Source: Manis javanica | Lineage: Eukaryota; Chordata; Mammalia; Pholidota; Manidae | Reading direction: 5' to 3' | Assembly: GCF_040802235.1 (NCBI RefSeq) | Contig: NC_133157.1 | Location: 87,592,001 to 87,656,000 of the forward strand | Length of the DNA stretch: 64,000 nucleotides | In this document: positions 11,526-22,473 of the stretch, piece by piece | How positions within the stretch are numbered: the first letter of the stretch is position 1 | How the letters are laid out: every line of letters begins with the position of its first letter | The notes under the pieces: generated by a model | What the model was told of the DNA's origin: nothing | The model's input: the letters and a program-made list of their open reading frames with translations, nothing else | The model's database searches: none | Made by a program: the position numbers and the translations under genes

Positions 11526-11559
11526 CATATTACAAACCAATTTTTAAATAAGACAGACA

Positions 11560-12055
11560 ATGTAATAGGATAAATGGGCCAAAGAGAACAACCATTGCAA
11601 AACTAGAGGGCACTGTTCCCAAGACCACCCTCCCTGCCAACACCAATCCCCAGCTTGAAGGGCTCCCAATACCACGCTCAGGTTTGATAATTCACCGAAC
11701 GGATTCACAGACTCACTGAGAGCTGTTCTACTCACAGTTAGTTTATCACGAGCAAAGGATTAAAACCAACAGGTCTTTAAAAATCATTGGAAGATTAAAA
11801 TGAGAAGGTAAAAAGCACCAAGGGCCGAGTCCACAAAGGACCAAATTCGGAGCTTCTGGTTGCCCACACCCTTGGCCTCAGGACAGTGTTACTTCCCCCA
11901 GCATGCTGACGACCACGTGTGTGGGGCACTGACAACCAGGGAAGCTCACTCAGGCCTTGGTGTCCAGAGGGCACCGCCCACGTGGCTGACCTCAGTGCCT
12001 TCCCTCCAGAGGCTATGCTCCTACCACATGCCTCAAAACTTCTATCACAAGTTAT
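11560..12055. mobile_element. Possible ancient LTR remnant
   Basis: The arrangement GATTCACAGACTCACTGAGAG, then a T-rich ACTCACAGTTAGTTTATCACG and an A-rich AAAGGATTAAAACC, followed by a GC-richer body to 12050, resembles antisense ERVL/class I LTR ends. I cannot name the family. A repeat-library alignment would settle it. Confidence 0.3.
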
Positions 12056-12059
12056 GTAT

Positions 12060-14990
12060 TTTAAAAAATTGAATTTAGACACATAATATTGTGTAAATTT
12101 AAGGCATACAACATGTCACTTCGAAACGTGTGTGTTGCAATATGATTGCTTCTATAAGGGAATTTATCCCATTACATGATTATATTGTCTATATTCATGA
12201 TACTGTTCATTAGCTTTGGTTTATTTACTGCTTGTGGCCGGTTTGCACCTTTAAACAGTATCAGTCTTATCCCTCCACTTCCCTGGTAACCACCATTTTA
12301 CTTCTTTTTTTTTTAACAGACTTGAAGACAGGGAGCACGGGCTTAGACAGAGTAGGGTGAGGGCCTTTGGAAAAACAAAGAAAGATAACCCATTGTGGGA
12401 TTTGCTTTCGCCTGCTACGGGGCCCAGCTTATTTTTCTGACTTTATCCAGGTGCTGCTTTTTTCCTCCAGCCCTAGTAAAGTGATTTGCAACCTGGCAAT
12501 TAACAAGCAAGCTCAAACAAACAGGAAGGATTCTATCTTGGGTAAGATTGCATTAAAAAACCCAATTTGTTAAAAAGTAACTTTCTTAACATACTCTTTA
12601 TTAGGCCATATGAATATCTCAAGCATATATTAGCTGATATGTCTTACAATATTTCAAAACTATTTTAAAACAGTGTGTCCTTATTAGCCCTGTAATAATA
12701 TAAAACGGATGACTGCTTTTGTTAGAAAACATGCATTTCATAGAGTGATTAAAAAAATGAACCCTTCTTATCAGCCTGCCAGTTTAAGTATGTTAGTTGA
12801 GCATTAGGACTGTGTCATATCCTGGAAACATGGATAGTAGTGTAATTTGCACTCATGACTACATTTTAAGGAATAATAACAAGTATAATTTTGCCAGATG
12901 ATACAATAGGAATATTACCAGAAACTTGTCTTATTCATGAAGAATCCTCACGATTGTTCACTTGTTACAAAATAAACCCCACAAGTCTGATTCCAGGTGT
13001 TCTGAGCTGAACAATGTGATAGTCATGTAGCCTCTGGGAGGCCAGTGTGAGTCCAGATGTTTCTTTCCTGGTTCATTTCATTCTTACAGTCCATTTGCTG
13101 TGCATCTTTTTAAAGCTTCCCGTGTAAACAATTTTACATTAATAACTAATATAATAAATGTGTCTCAGGCGTTCTCCCAACAAAATGAAAAATGTGACAG
13201 TGTTACCATTTGGCAGGATAACTAAAACTGGACAAGTCAGATTTTACCTCATTGGAAACTGAGTGTTTTAGTTGTGTTGAAAAGTTGTGCTTTGCAAGTG
13301 AATGAAGACCTGTGGAACAATTCATTTCGCAAATCTACACGTGGAATCTGCAGTTTTGTTCAGATGCAATGACATTACAGAAGAACAGAAATTCCCAATT
13401 TCTGCTCTCTGCCCCCCAAGCAGGCAGCTATGCTGAAGGTCGTGCTGATGTTGGAGCATCTCAGGGATCTGCAGTTTGCTGGGGAGGTTCCCATTTCTGA
13501 AGCAGGTCTTGGCAATGGGTCCCAAAGAATGGACGCAATTCTCTGTGAGAACCGTGTGCTGAGATTCTGTGGGATAGTGCGAGGTCTCCGTTTGCCCCTG
13601 AATGAGATTTCTGTGAAGCCACGTGAGGTCTTTGGGGGAGCTGTCTGGATGAGGTCTAAGTGAAGGCCTTCTGAGAAGGCTTTGAGAGGTTTGCGGACAG
13701 ATCTCTGTGGGAAATCTCTGTGGAAAAGCTGCATGAGGTTTCTAAGGGTCCGTGATGCACCATGAGGGCCCTATGTGAGGTTTAAGTATCTGGGAGAAAC
13801 GTGGCCTCTGTGGAAGGTGTCTGTGGAGAACTGTCTCTGAGTAGTCTGCGTGGTCCCTGGGTGCATCCCACCTCTCCACTGCTGGCCAACCTGCATGTTG
13901 TGTAAGCCTGAGCAGAGAGGGCAGAGGGGCTTCGTCTTCCTGTTGCTGCTCTGTCACCATCACCATCTGTGGTACGTCTCCCTCCTGGGTGCATGTGCAG
14001 CGCCCTCACATCCCGGAATTCGTCTGAGGGTGCAGCTGAGAGGGGCCCGCAGCCCCTAGACTCAGGGTCCCTGCTCTGTGACCCTCTGCTGAGCCCCCAA
14101 CCAGGGGTGCTCTGCCCTGGGTCTCAAACTGGCCCCGCCCCTATACCCCAGATCCAGTCCCCTGCTGGGGTCCCCTGGAGGCTGCTCAGAAATCGGGGCC
14201 TGTAGTCAGTTCCTGGCTCCTGGGAGACACCAAGGCTGGAGCAGCCTGTGCCCCCTCGGCCTCTCCCCACCTGCTCCCAGAACCACATGTTGGGGTCCTG
14301 ACAGGCCTGCGGGATGGGGCCCATTCTTTCTGTCATCTGGACCAGGCATCCCATCCCTGGAGCAGGTCTCAACCCTGGGAACACCTGGGAGCAGCCTGGC
14401 CCACTGGGCACCCCCTGGGTGACACAAAGCACAGGACCCGTGTAGAGCAACTGCTCTGCATCCCGCTGCTTTCCCATACGGTGAGGTCAGAGAGGGAAGC
14501 TGCGCTGGAGGCAGAGGGCCCCTCTTGGCCTGCACCCCTGCCCCCACCCTACCATGTGACAAATCCCATCTGATGGCTTGTCCTGCTGGAATTAGCAAGG
14601 ACTGGGAGCCAGGCAAGCCACCTAGGTAACTGTAACTGTAGGCTGGTCTCCCAGCTTTGTAAGTCCCCACCTTTCCCTTGGGAGGAGCCCCTGTGCCATG
14701 CGTTTAGTGAAGGTCACAGACAAGGGTTCCATCCTGAGTTTTCTCAGTCCTGGGCCCCCCACCTATGTGTAACTCATACTTTCTGGATTGAAGAGAATTC
14801 AAGAATTGATGGGCAAGCTTAGAATACACTGTGAAGGGATTAACTTGCTCTGATTTGCTTTCCTCCTAGAAGTCTGGCCCTCTGCCTGGGACCTAATGGT
14901 GGCTTCGCTAGGCCTGTGATTTCAGAGCTGGAGCAGGGTGGAGACCCGAGGGTGGGGCCAGGATGAGCCACTGAGCTCTTAACTTTTCCT
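12060..14990. other. No recognisable gene; GC rises from about 13.4 kb
   Basis: 12.06-13.3 kb is AT-rich and featureless. 13.4-14.7 kb is GC-rich, with irregular repetition of TCTGTG-GAGG-type strings at 13550-13860. Open frames there (for example 14206-14670 minus) look compositional. Confidence 0.35.
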
Positions 14991-15014
14991 TTAGGTCAGC
15001 AGATGGCGGTGGGA

Positions 15015-15032
15015 CCCCAGGGGGCGCCGTGT
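15015..15032 (+). promoter_or_regulatory. CTCF-like motif
   Basis: CCCCAGGGGGCGCCGTG matches the core of the CTCF consensus (CCA-C/G-AGGGGGCGC). It sits in GC-rich DNA about 1.3 kb downstream of the SPATA31-like pseudogene's poly(A) signal. Binding is untested. Confidence 0.5.
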
Positions 15033-15039
15033 TCTCTGC

Positions 15040-16265
15040 ACATTCATGGGTATCTCCTTCCTGGAATCCAACCTTTTAAAATCTTCTCTCCCAGAGATTC
15101 ACAGTGTACAGCTGTCAGATAATCACTACATGCTGTAGCTCCGGGGGGAAGCAGTGTTCCTGGGCCAGGACGAATGACCCAGGGTGACGGGAAGGCTACA
15201 CTCAGCATCAACAGGAGAAACCCGCTCATTGGTCACAGTGGGGCCCGGCTCCGTTTGTCCCCTCGGGCTGCTGCTCTCACTCCCCTCTGGGGGGTCACTG
15301 TGCACTCACCTCTCCACCTTTCCCTTTCAGGAGAAGCTTTGCGGACAGATCCCTGGCAACTGACAGGTGCCAGACCAGTTACGCAACAGGAGGAGAGAAC
15401 AGCCTCTCTCCACGCCTTAGCCCCAGAGTCCGCGAGATGCTGCAGGGGTGCATGTAAAGAGACCAAGGCCAGGTGAGGGATTCTTGAAATACTGCAATTT
15501 TACCCCCCACACACTCAAGCCCCAGTTTAATTCATTCCAGAACTCCTTCTTTAGGACTATCAGGGGTAGGTAGGTGACCCCTGAGCACGGCTGTTCGTTC
15601 ATTTGGGACAGGGGTGACCACGGCCCTGCAGCCTTCCTGATGCTCCATCCACCCACCCACCCCCGCCGTGCACCAGCTGACAGTGCCATCCTGGCTGATG
15701 CTGCTCCACAGTGTGGGAAAGACAGAGGTGGGGTGGGTGCATGTCCATTTCATTGAGGCGACACCAGGTCAGGTTCACAGGGCCTCTCCCAATCCAGCCT
15801 TCATCAGAGGGAAAAGGGGCACTGCAGGGCAGGTGTCATCTGTTCCCCACTAAGAGACCCAGGTGCAAGATTTCTCCTGCTTCTGACCTCAGGACCCAGC
15901 ACCCCCTCCCAGACTTCCACTGTCTTGGCTCTAATGCTTCCTGGACCCTGAGAGGAATGCCCAGCTTTGTAATGCCTCTGCACACCTGCCCTCCACAGCT
16001 GCCTGGAGTTCAAAGTGGCATGAAAGCAGACGAAATGCAGTGAAATAGACCCTGGAGGGTGGTGAGACCTCCGTAGGTTAGTTTTCTCATTTTCTGTTTT
16101 TTGTTGTTTGTGTAATGACAGTGCTATGAAAACAGGTGCAAGGAAGAGACCTGGGTAAGGGGCGGTCCTTCAGTGCCACACATCCCTCCATCCCCGCCCT
16201 CCTGGAAGCCAAAGGGTATTGTGAGTGCGGCACAGATAGAAGCCAATACACTACCTTTTTATGAG
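15040..16265. other. No recognisable gene (3' flank of the SPATA31-like locus)
   Basis: Moderately GC-rich unique-looking DNA, no supportable coding similarity. Open frames such as 15711-16043 (+) have no family resemblance. Confidence 0.35.
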
Positions 16266-16273
16266 GGAAAAAA

Positions 16274-19200
16274 ACATGTTTATTGGGGAGCATTAAATAT
16301 GTTGGATGTGCTAATGAGAAAAAGTTTTCTCTACATGGACTGAATTTTTCCGGGAGACATTCACGAGGAAAGGTTGTAGCACTTTGTGGTTGCCTAGACT
16401 AGACACCTCTGCGAAGAAGACACTGCCGTGGGCAGTGTGGCTATTGGCCTGGGAAGAGTGGCACGGCTGGTCCACCCTGGCAGCGACTGACTGGAGGAGA
16501 CACAGTCTTCTTGTGGGACCAGGAGGCGGAGCTCCTCAGGTCCAGCTGCTCGTTGGATCTGACACTTTCCAAGGACTCTTGGTGTCTGACTTGCCTTTCC
16601 TGGACAGGACAAGTCTGGCCCTCCTGGGTGACTGGCTGGCCACAGGGTGCATGACTCATTTTCCCTGGCTCTGGGTAGCCAGGTTGCCCGTGGGAGTGGT
16701 AATACCCACATACTGGGGCTTGGAATTCCTGTTCCTGTTTATTTAACTTTGCGGTGTGATGTCCTCAGAGAACTGTCAGTTTCTCCTTTACAATCTGTCC
16801 AATCGCTCTCATTAGCACCTGAGCCTCAGCATCTGCGTTCTCCAACATGGGACCAGTGCACGAGACCCCTGTTTGTGTTCTCCATAGGCCCTCTCAGGAC
16901 GGCACTGGGGCACCTAATAAGCCAAGTTGTCTTGGATGGGAGGCATGTGTGTGGGAGAATCTTGAGGATGGTTCTCTGACTACCTTCACTTTGGTCTTAA
17001 CCTCACTAACAGCCTCTGTTTGGGGATATGGTTCTCCTGGGTACAGGAAAACAGTCTTTCTATGTAGTGGGGAACTTTCACTGGTCCCTGGAACTTCTGA
17101 AATCCCTGTATGCACATTTAAGTTCTGACATTTTGTTTCCAAGTTGCCTCTAAGACTGTGGGTGGCTGAAGAGCTGGGAACTCCTTGGCCTCCCTAGACT
17201 CTTCGGCCCTCAGACTGCGGCCGGGTTCACCTCCAGCGTTGTTACCTTACCGCAGGAGTCTTGTGAGGCCTGACCCCCACTGTCCTTTCTCAGCTCATCC
17301 CTGGCCATTACTGAACAGGAACTCAGCTCCGGGCCACCCCTCCGGGCCTGCTGTATAGTCCCATTCTGCCAGGTTCTGCCCATGACGTTCAGTGTGGGGC
17401 GCTGAAAAGGTGGCAGGCCCTCCTGTCCAATCGGACAGGATTTGGGGCATCTGGCCATCACCCGATGGGATCCCTTTCCAGACCTTTTCTGCACAAACAT
17501 GAGGGGATAAGGGGAGGCCTCGCCGTGGTGGAAGCTAACTCCTTTATTTCCACCATCTCTCCTGGAAAGGCCTGAAGAGGTACTCCCGCAAAGTCAGTAA
17601 ACAACTATCCCGAGAATGCCAGACACACAGGTGCCTGGGGTAGGGGGTAAGGTTGACTGCAGAATGGGCAAGGGTTGAGCCTTTTTCACTTTAAAGACAG
17701 TTGTGGCCTTAAGGACCTTAAGGAGTACACACCACCTGTGCTTCACCTGGAGCCTTGTGGTATGTGCTTCTAGCATCTCTCGAGGGTCTAGCTCAAGGAA
17801 GGGAGTCCCGTGGCAGGTGTTTACACAGGGTTTCAAGCCCTTTAAGAGACCTCGATTTCTGGTTTCTGAGTAAGTGTCCAACATGGGAAAAGCTCACCTG
17901 ACAGCAAGCTGGATGTGTACATACTCACTGAGGTCAGACCTTCACCGGTCTTCCCCAACGTCCTTCTTGCATGGCTTTTCAGGGTGTTTTCAACACTCTT
18001 GTCTAATTCCCCTGGTAAATCACTTCCTGAGTCACTCCTTGGTTGCCTCAAGTCACTTTCTGACTCCTCTGAGCTCACCCCTTGCAACCTCATTAGGGGG
18101 CTTTCTGAGCCCCTGGAGAGATCTTCTGGGACCCACCCCATGAAGCCTGTCGGACCTGTGCCCAGGTCTTGCCTGAGCCGCAGTCCCACCTTCTGGTTAT
18201 TCTTGCTGCTTTCACCTGTGTATGTGATGGGCCTTCTATTTCCAAGGGCCATGCTTGCGCTGTGCCTGGTAACTCACCCTGGAGCCGCTTTAGTTCCACA
18301 GTCTCCTGGATCTTGCCAGGCAGCTCCCACTGGTGGCGAATGAACCGCTCTTGGAGGTGTTGCTCCAGTTTCTTCCGGATCTCAGGGCTGTTGGGCCATT
18401 TTTCAGGAAGCATAGCAGCGACCCTGCTGTCCTCAGGATGGGTGGAAGTAGGGACACTAAAGACTTCCTGAGGCCTTTTGACTCCAGAGGATAGAGCCCG
18501 CTGACATTCTATTTGGTTCTGCAATGTGGGCCATTGTGGATGATGAACCTCAGTTGGGATGAGAGATTGTGGCTTATCTGGAAAGTAGGGCAAGGTACTC
18601 CACAGGTCCTAATGTAGTGTGCACAAGGTGGTAGGTTTGGGAGAGGGGATTGGAGGTAGGCTGGCCTACGGACATGAACCAGGACTGGTAACCCAAATTG
18701 AGGCATGCTTGGAATCAATGGTTGATATTGGAACTCCAGTTGGGACAGAGGCTGGGACTGGAAAGACGGTGGAGAAGTTTTGGCCTGCATTTGAACTGGG
18801 TAATAATTTGAGATTACATCGAATAAAAATGTGTAGACTGTAGTGCTGAAGGGCTCTCAGAGATGCAGGCAGTGGCCCCAAGGGATTCACTATGTAGGGC
18901 AGGGAGACCCCAGAAAAGCTGGTCATATGTCTGCTGTAGGTGGTCCTCTAAGACTTTGGGATCTGAGGGCTGCTGAGGACCAGGCAGCTGTTCTGGTTTG
19001 CCGTTTGTGCTGAAGGAGAGTTGGGGGTTTGTGGTGTCCTGCTCAGCACCCAGTGGTTTCAATGAGCTCCCCTAAGAATTCAGGTTGTAGGCTGAACCCA
19101 TTTGTTTTGGATGTGATCTGTCCTTTTCTTTCTCCTTAATCTTGACTCTCTTTGTAATTTCTATTTCCAAGGGATTCTGGTCATCACAGCTTAGCAAAGG

Positions 19201-20175
19201 GGGGGTACCAGCCACTACCTGTATGCCTGGGTCTCCCCAGAATGAGGCCACTGTTTGGGACCATACTTTGAGGAGGTGGAGAGGCTCCAGGCTTTGGCAG
19301 CTGTATCCCACCAGGACAGGTCCACAATGGGGAGACCAAGGCCTGAGATGACTGGAGCAGGAGAAGCTGCCCAAGCCTTGTGTGGAGATGGGCTCCGTGG
19401 GACAGCACCCAGTGGTAGTGCCACTGGGTCACACTGAGGAAGAGTCACATTGTAGTCTGGTGTGGGGGGAAGGCACAGGAGTCTGTCAGAGATGGAGGGC
19501 GGGACTCTAAATCACGGACATGGGGGTGAAGGGGAAGAAGCAGGTGGCTGGGGTGAAAGGCTGTCCAGGGGAAGGAAGAGCTCTGGGGGTTGAGAGGCAC
19601 TCAGGGAGGGGTGTGCATGAACAACATGCGGAGGCCGGTGGGCCTGGTGAAGCAGTGGAGGCCAGGGGCAGAGGTTGCTTCAGCAGTGGAGTCTGGCAAG
19701 CTGAAGGGGACGTGGCAGGAGAAGCACTGCCTACAAGCTCCCTGCGTGGCTGATGGGCTCCAGTAGTCTGTGCTTTGCATACGTCACCAGGGGGGTCTTG
19801 ACATATATGATGAGAGCAGCCCTTGTCGGGGATCCTGCTCAGTTGGCTGAAGACAGGTGGGACAAGCTGCAGCCAGGAGCACACGGGGCCAGGAGGGCCA
19901 AGGCGGCCTGGTTGGTGTGGGTATCTGGGGCCCCTGGCTCTCCACAGCCCCCAGACTGACTTCCTGGTGCTCCTGCTGTCCCACACCCCAGGACTGTACC
20001 CACACCTGTCCCTGTGGCTGCCCCTCCGAAGTCAGCCCCAGGCTGCTGCAGCCCTGGAGTCCCATTACAGGCTCTGGGAGGAAGGACCCAAGAGAGAAGG
20101 GTGAGCTTCATTACATCTCTAGATGTGACATCAGGCTGCTTGTCATCTCCAGTTCTTGCAGGCAACGTCCGTAAC
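16274..20175 (-). pseudogene. SPATA31-family pseudogene (exons 3 and 4 plus 3' UTR)
   Basis: SPATA31 proteins are large testis-expressed proteins encoded mostly by one long last exon. On the minus strand a probable exon 3 (20175 to about 20115) follows an acceptor (CACTTTCCAG) and encodes GRCLQELEMTSSLMSHLE. After a short intron, exon 4 starts at about 19846 (CTGTCTTCAG acceptor) with LSRIPDKGCSHHICQDPPGD. Family-like segments follow in order but in changing frames: TLPQCDPVALPLG (near 19430), NPLEIEITKRVKIKEKEK (near 19150), QQTYDQLFWGLPALHSESL (near 18920), HPQWPTLQNQIECQRAL (near 18530), PEIRKKLEQHLQERFIRHQW (near 18360) and LKVLKATTVFKVKKAQ (near 17700). The stop at 19507 and at least four frame changes break it. 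AATAAA is at 16285-16274. Exons 1-2 are not seen, and a provirus lies just upstream. Confidence 0.85.
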
Positions 20176-20796
20176 CTGGAAAGTGGAAGACATGGTCATG
20201 GTGGGGAAGGCAGGGACCTAGTGGTCTTTTTGGAGCCTGAGGGCCATGTCGCTTTAGGCGAGACTTTCCGAGCTTAGAGTCTGGAGCCCAAGCCTCGGAG
20301 TCCAAGGCCGCAGGATCCCTGACGGCAACAGCAAGACTCATGAAGGGGAACGCTTTAGCATTTGCAAGGTACTTCTACATCCCTTAACCTCTGTGACCCT
20401 CACAGCCACCCCCAGAACCACCCTTTGTGGGGGACAGGGCAGGGCCACCTTAGAGAGGCTCCTGAGGGAAGTTTAACACATTGGTGATGTTAATAACCCA
20501 GAGAGTGAAGCTGCATCTCAGCCGAGTAGTTGAAACATATTCTAGAAGTGTAAGTGTATTGTTGTGCCCCGTTTCCTTGAGTCCCCCGTGTAGAGCCGCA
20601 GTCACCAGCCTCAGTCGCGAGATGTAAGAGCAAAACAGGTCTTTATTGCTAGTTCGAACTAGGGTCTCCGTTGACGCGGTCCAGCCACGCCTAGTCGAGA
20701 AGGTCCTGAAGTGCAGAAGGGGGGCGAAGAAAAGAAAGAAAGAGCTGACGCTCCCACACGTCGCCAGCCAGCACCCCAGCTGCATCCCTCTGTCGC

Positions 20797-20868
20797 TCCT
20801 AGTTGGACTTGAACTCACAACTCTGAGAGTAAGAGTCTCATGCTTTACCGACTGAGCTAGCTGGGCAG
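20797..20868 (-). other. tRNA-Lys(CTT)-like module 1 inside the LTR
   Basis: The minus strand has a perfect A-box-like TAGCTCAGTCGG (20859-20848), an intact anticodon arm TGAGA-CTCTTAC-TCTCA with CTT anticodon, and a B-box-like GAGTTCAAGTCC (20816-20805). The acceptor stem halves no longer pair well, so it is not a functional tRNA gene. Pol III promoter boxes are retained. Confidence 0.75.
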
Positions 20869-20925
20869 ATGGGGAGGGCTGATGCTCCTTCGTGTCGCCA
20901 GCCCCTAGCCCTCTTGCTTGCCTCA

Positions 20926-20998
20926 GCTGCTCCAGTTCGGCTTGAACTCATGACTCTGAGATTAAGAGTCCCGTGCTCTACCAACTGAGCTACAGCAG
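20926..20998 (-). other. tRNA-Lys(CTT)-like module 2 inside the LTR
   Basis: This is a second tandem copy about 133 bp from the first, with A-box TAGCTCAGTTGG (20992-20981), anticodon loop CTCTTAA and B-box GAGTTCAAGCC (20949-20939). Flanks of both modules share CGTCGCCAGCC-type sequence, so the duplicated unit is larger than the tRNA part. Confidence 0.75.
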
Positions 20999-21411
20999 GG
21001 TTCCAGTTAGTTGCTCATGGAATGCGTAAACAGAATGTTCTTTGTTCTCCATTCCCGCCACATCGGCAAGTGGGGGAAGGGCATACCCCGCTCCCCACAC
21101 TCAGTGGCCTGTCAAAACACAGGACTCGGTCTGAGACCCTGAACAAAGTTCCCTTTTTGCTTTTATACTGTAGCAAAAAACAGGTAGGGGCTTTCCAAGG
21201 GGGGTGGTTTATTGTGACCTTAGCTGATTGGCTGAGGAGGGTTGCTGGGCAAGGTTTCCGTGGGAATGGGCTTGACTTGAGCGGGGAAACTTCTTACCCA
21301 AGATGGAGGGACATAGTTATTCAAAATGGAAGACACGAAGTGGAGGCAGGGATCATGTAGGGGCACACCTATTCAAGATGGTGGACACAAAATGGAGTCA
21401 GGGGTCCCGCA

Positions 21412-21430
21412 TTCCCCCCTTTTCTTTTGT
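21412..21430 (-). promoter_or_regulatory. Polypurine tract of the SH2B3-carrying provirus
   Basis: The minus strand reads ACAAAAGAAAAGGGGGGAA immediately before the LTR's TGCGGG. This is the plus-strand primer site of reverse transcription, exactly where a provirus needs it. Confidence 0.85.
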
Positions 21431-21478
21431 GTCTGGGTTTTCTTGTCCCACTATGGGAATGTGCTCTCCAGCCATTGG

Positions 21479-22035
21479 GCCTGTATATTCCTGGAGCTCA
21501 GCCATCCATGAATTCAGCTGCTGCTCATCTCCCACCTCAAAGATGATGTCTGTCCGATCCTTCACTTTCAGCACAAAGGTGTACAAGTTGTCGGGTATCT
21601 CCAGGCTTGTGTATCGCTGGACCTCCTGGATGCTAGAGCAGGCTGCTTGTAACTTGGGCTTTGAACTCTTGGGCGGGCCGAAGAGCTCCAGCACGCGGGC
21701 TGTGTCCTTGGGGCCCCGGGCGCCCTGCAGTGCCAGCCGGCCCCGCTGCCAGTGTGCACCGCTGTCCATGGAGGCCTCATTGGCCAGGCTGTAGTGCAGC
21801 ATCGCCTGCTTGAGGGCCTCGTGAGGCGGCTCCCATGCCAGTCTCCAGGGCAGGCCCTTCTGGGCCAGGCCGGGCTGGGCCGGTGCCTCCCGGCATCCCC
21901 AGAGTCGGGCAGCTCCCCGGCCGAGCTGCGGCGGAGGATGTGTTGGAGGCTGTGGCGCAGGAGCTGGAGGGAGCAGGCGAGCGGCTGCGGCAGGGCCAGC
22001 TCCTCCGAGGTTCGGGCCTTCGGCAGAGCAGGGAT
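21479..22035 (-). pseudogene. SH2B3: Captured SH2B3 (LNK) segment: linker region plus PH domain
   Basis: SH2B3 is an adaptor with a dimerisation domain, PH domain and SH2 domain that restrains cytokine receptor-JAK signalling. The copy begins near [15 protein letters not shown], runs through [16 protein letters not shown] and, after a frame change, through [20 protein letters not shown] into the PH domain ([53 protein letters not shown]). No intron interrupts it, as expected for capture through RNA. The N-terminal dimerisation domain and the whole SH2 domain are absent. One ORF (22161-21568) covers the first part and another (21802-21398) the PH part, with a frameshift between. The last frame stays open through the polypurine tract into the LTR. 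The paralogue assignment (SH2B3 rather than SH2B1 or SH2B2) is from remembered similarity. Confidence 0.85.
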
Positions 22036-22157
22036 GGTGGCGCCTGCCCCTGACTCAACCGGGGGCATCTCGGCCTCTAAATCAAGAGCACTAGGATAGG
22101 GGGCCGACTCTGAGAGGACCTTGGAGCCTGCCGACTTCTTGTCTGAGGTGGTTGCTA

Positions 22158-22398
22158 TCATGGCTTCGGCTGCTGGGGGTGGCGGCCCCGGGGGGTAGGT
22201 GCCGTGGGAGTGGGTGGAAAGAGAAAAGGTGTTGGCCAGCGAGGAGGGTTCTTAACAAGGTACTGCCAGGTGAGTATGTAGGGGGCCTGGTTGGGATGGC
22301 CTCCGGGCCCTGGGTCCATGACTCTGTCTGGAACCGCCTGAATCACAGAGAGGGCGAAAGATCCCTCTCGGGGCCATCCCACACTGAAGGCGGGCCAT
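22158..22398 (-). pseudogene. gag: gag matrix fragment (gammaretroviral) of the SH2B3-carrying provirus
   Basis: The minus-strand frame reads GWPREGSF, then [19 protein letters not shown], the conserved middle of gammaretroviral matrix, followed by a proline-rich stretch and TGA at 22160-22158. The N-terminal myristoylation region is missing: the 5' side is joined directly to a U3 remnant at about 22399. The stop overlaps an ATG (ATGA) that opens the next frame, leading into the SH2B3 part. In its present state gag and the SH2B3 segment are not in one frame. Confidence 0.8.
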
Positions 22399-22473
22399 AG
22401 TGGAGGCAGGGGGTCATGTAGGGGACACAGCTATTCAAGATGGCAGACACAAAATGGAGGCAGGGGTCCCACA
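22399..22473 (-). repeat. 5' LTR remnant (first ~75 bp of U3)
   Basis: The sequence matches the outer end of the 3' LTR (CAAGATGG-CACAAAATGGAG string, ending CCCACA against CCCGCA). It stops abruptly where gag matrix begins, so nearly all of U3, R, U5, the primer binding site and the leader were deleted. Confidence 0.8.

Larger units (their letters stand above)
20560..21411 (-). repeat. 3' LTR of the SH2B3-carrying provirus
   Basis: The 852-bp LTR starts (minus strand) TGCGGGACC at 21411 and ends GGGGCACAACA at 20560. U3 has a direct repeat of about 52 bp (21318-21369 and 21370-21411, keyed by TATTCAA-ATGG). A TATAAAA is at 21177-21171 and AATAAA at 20647-20642. R is therefore about 500 bp, long for this group. 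Between those signals lie two tRNA-Lys-like modules. The right-hand U3 remnant differs at about a tenth of positions by eye. Confidence 0.85.

Noticed and set aside
14206..14670. 154-codon open frame on the minus strand
   Set aside because: GC-driven, overlaps other frames, no recognisable domain or splice context.
20797..20998. Two functional tRNA-Lys genes
   Set aside because: A box, anticodon arm and B box are present, but acceptor stem halves do not pair and no terminator T-run follows directly. They are tRNA-derived modules in an LTR.
21398..22161. Independent processed pseudogene of SH2B3 inserted by L1
   Set aside because: No poly(A) tail or private target duplication. It is bounded by gag matrix on one side and a polypurine tract plus LTR on the other, and the GTAT duplication encloses the whole retroviral unit.
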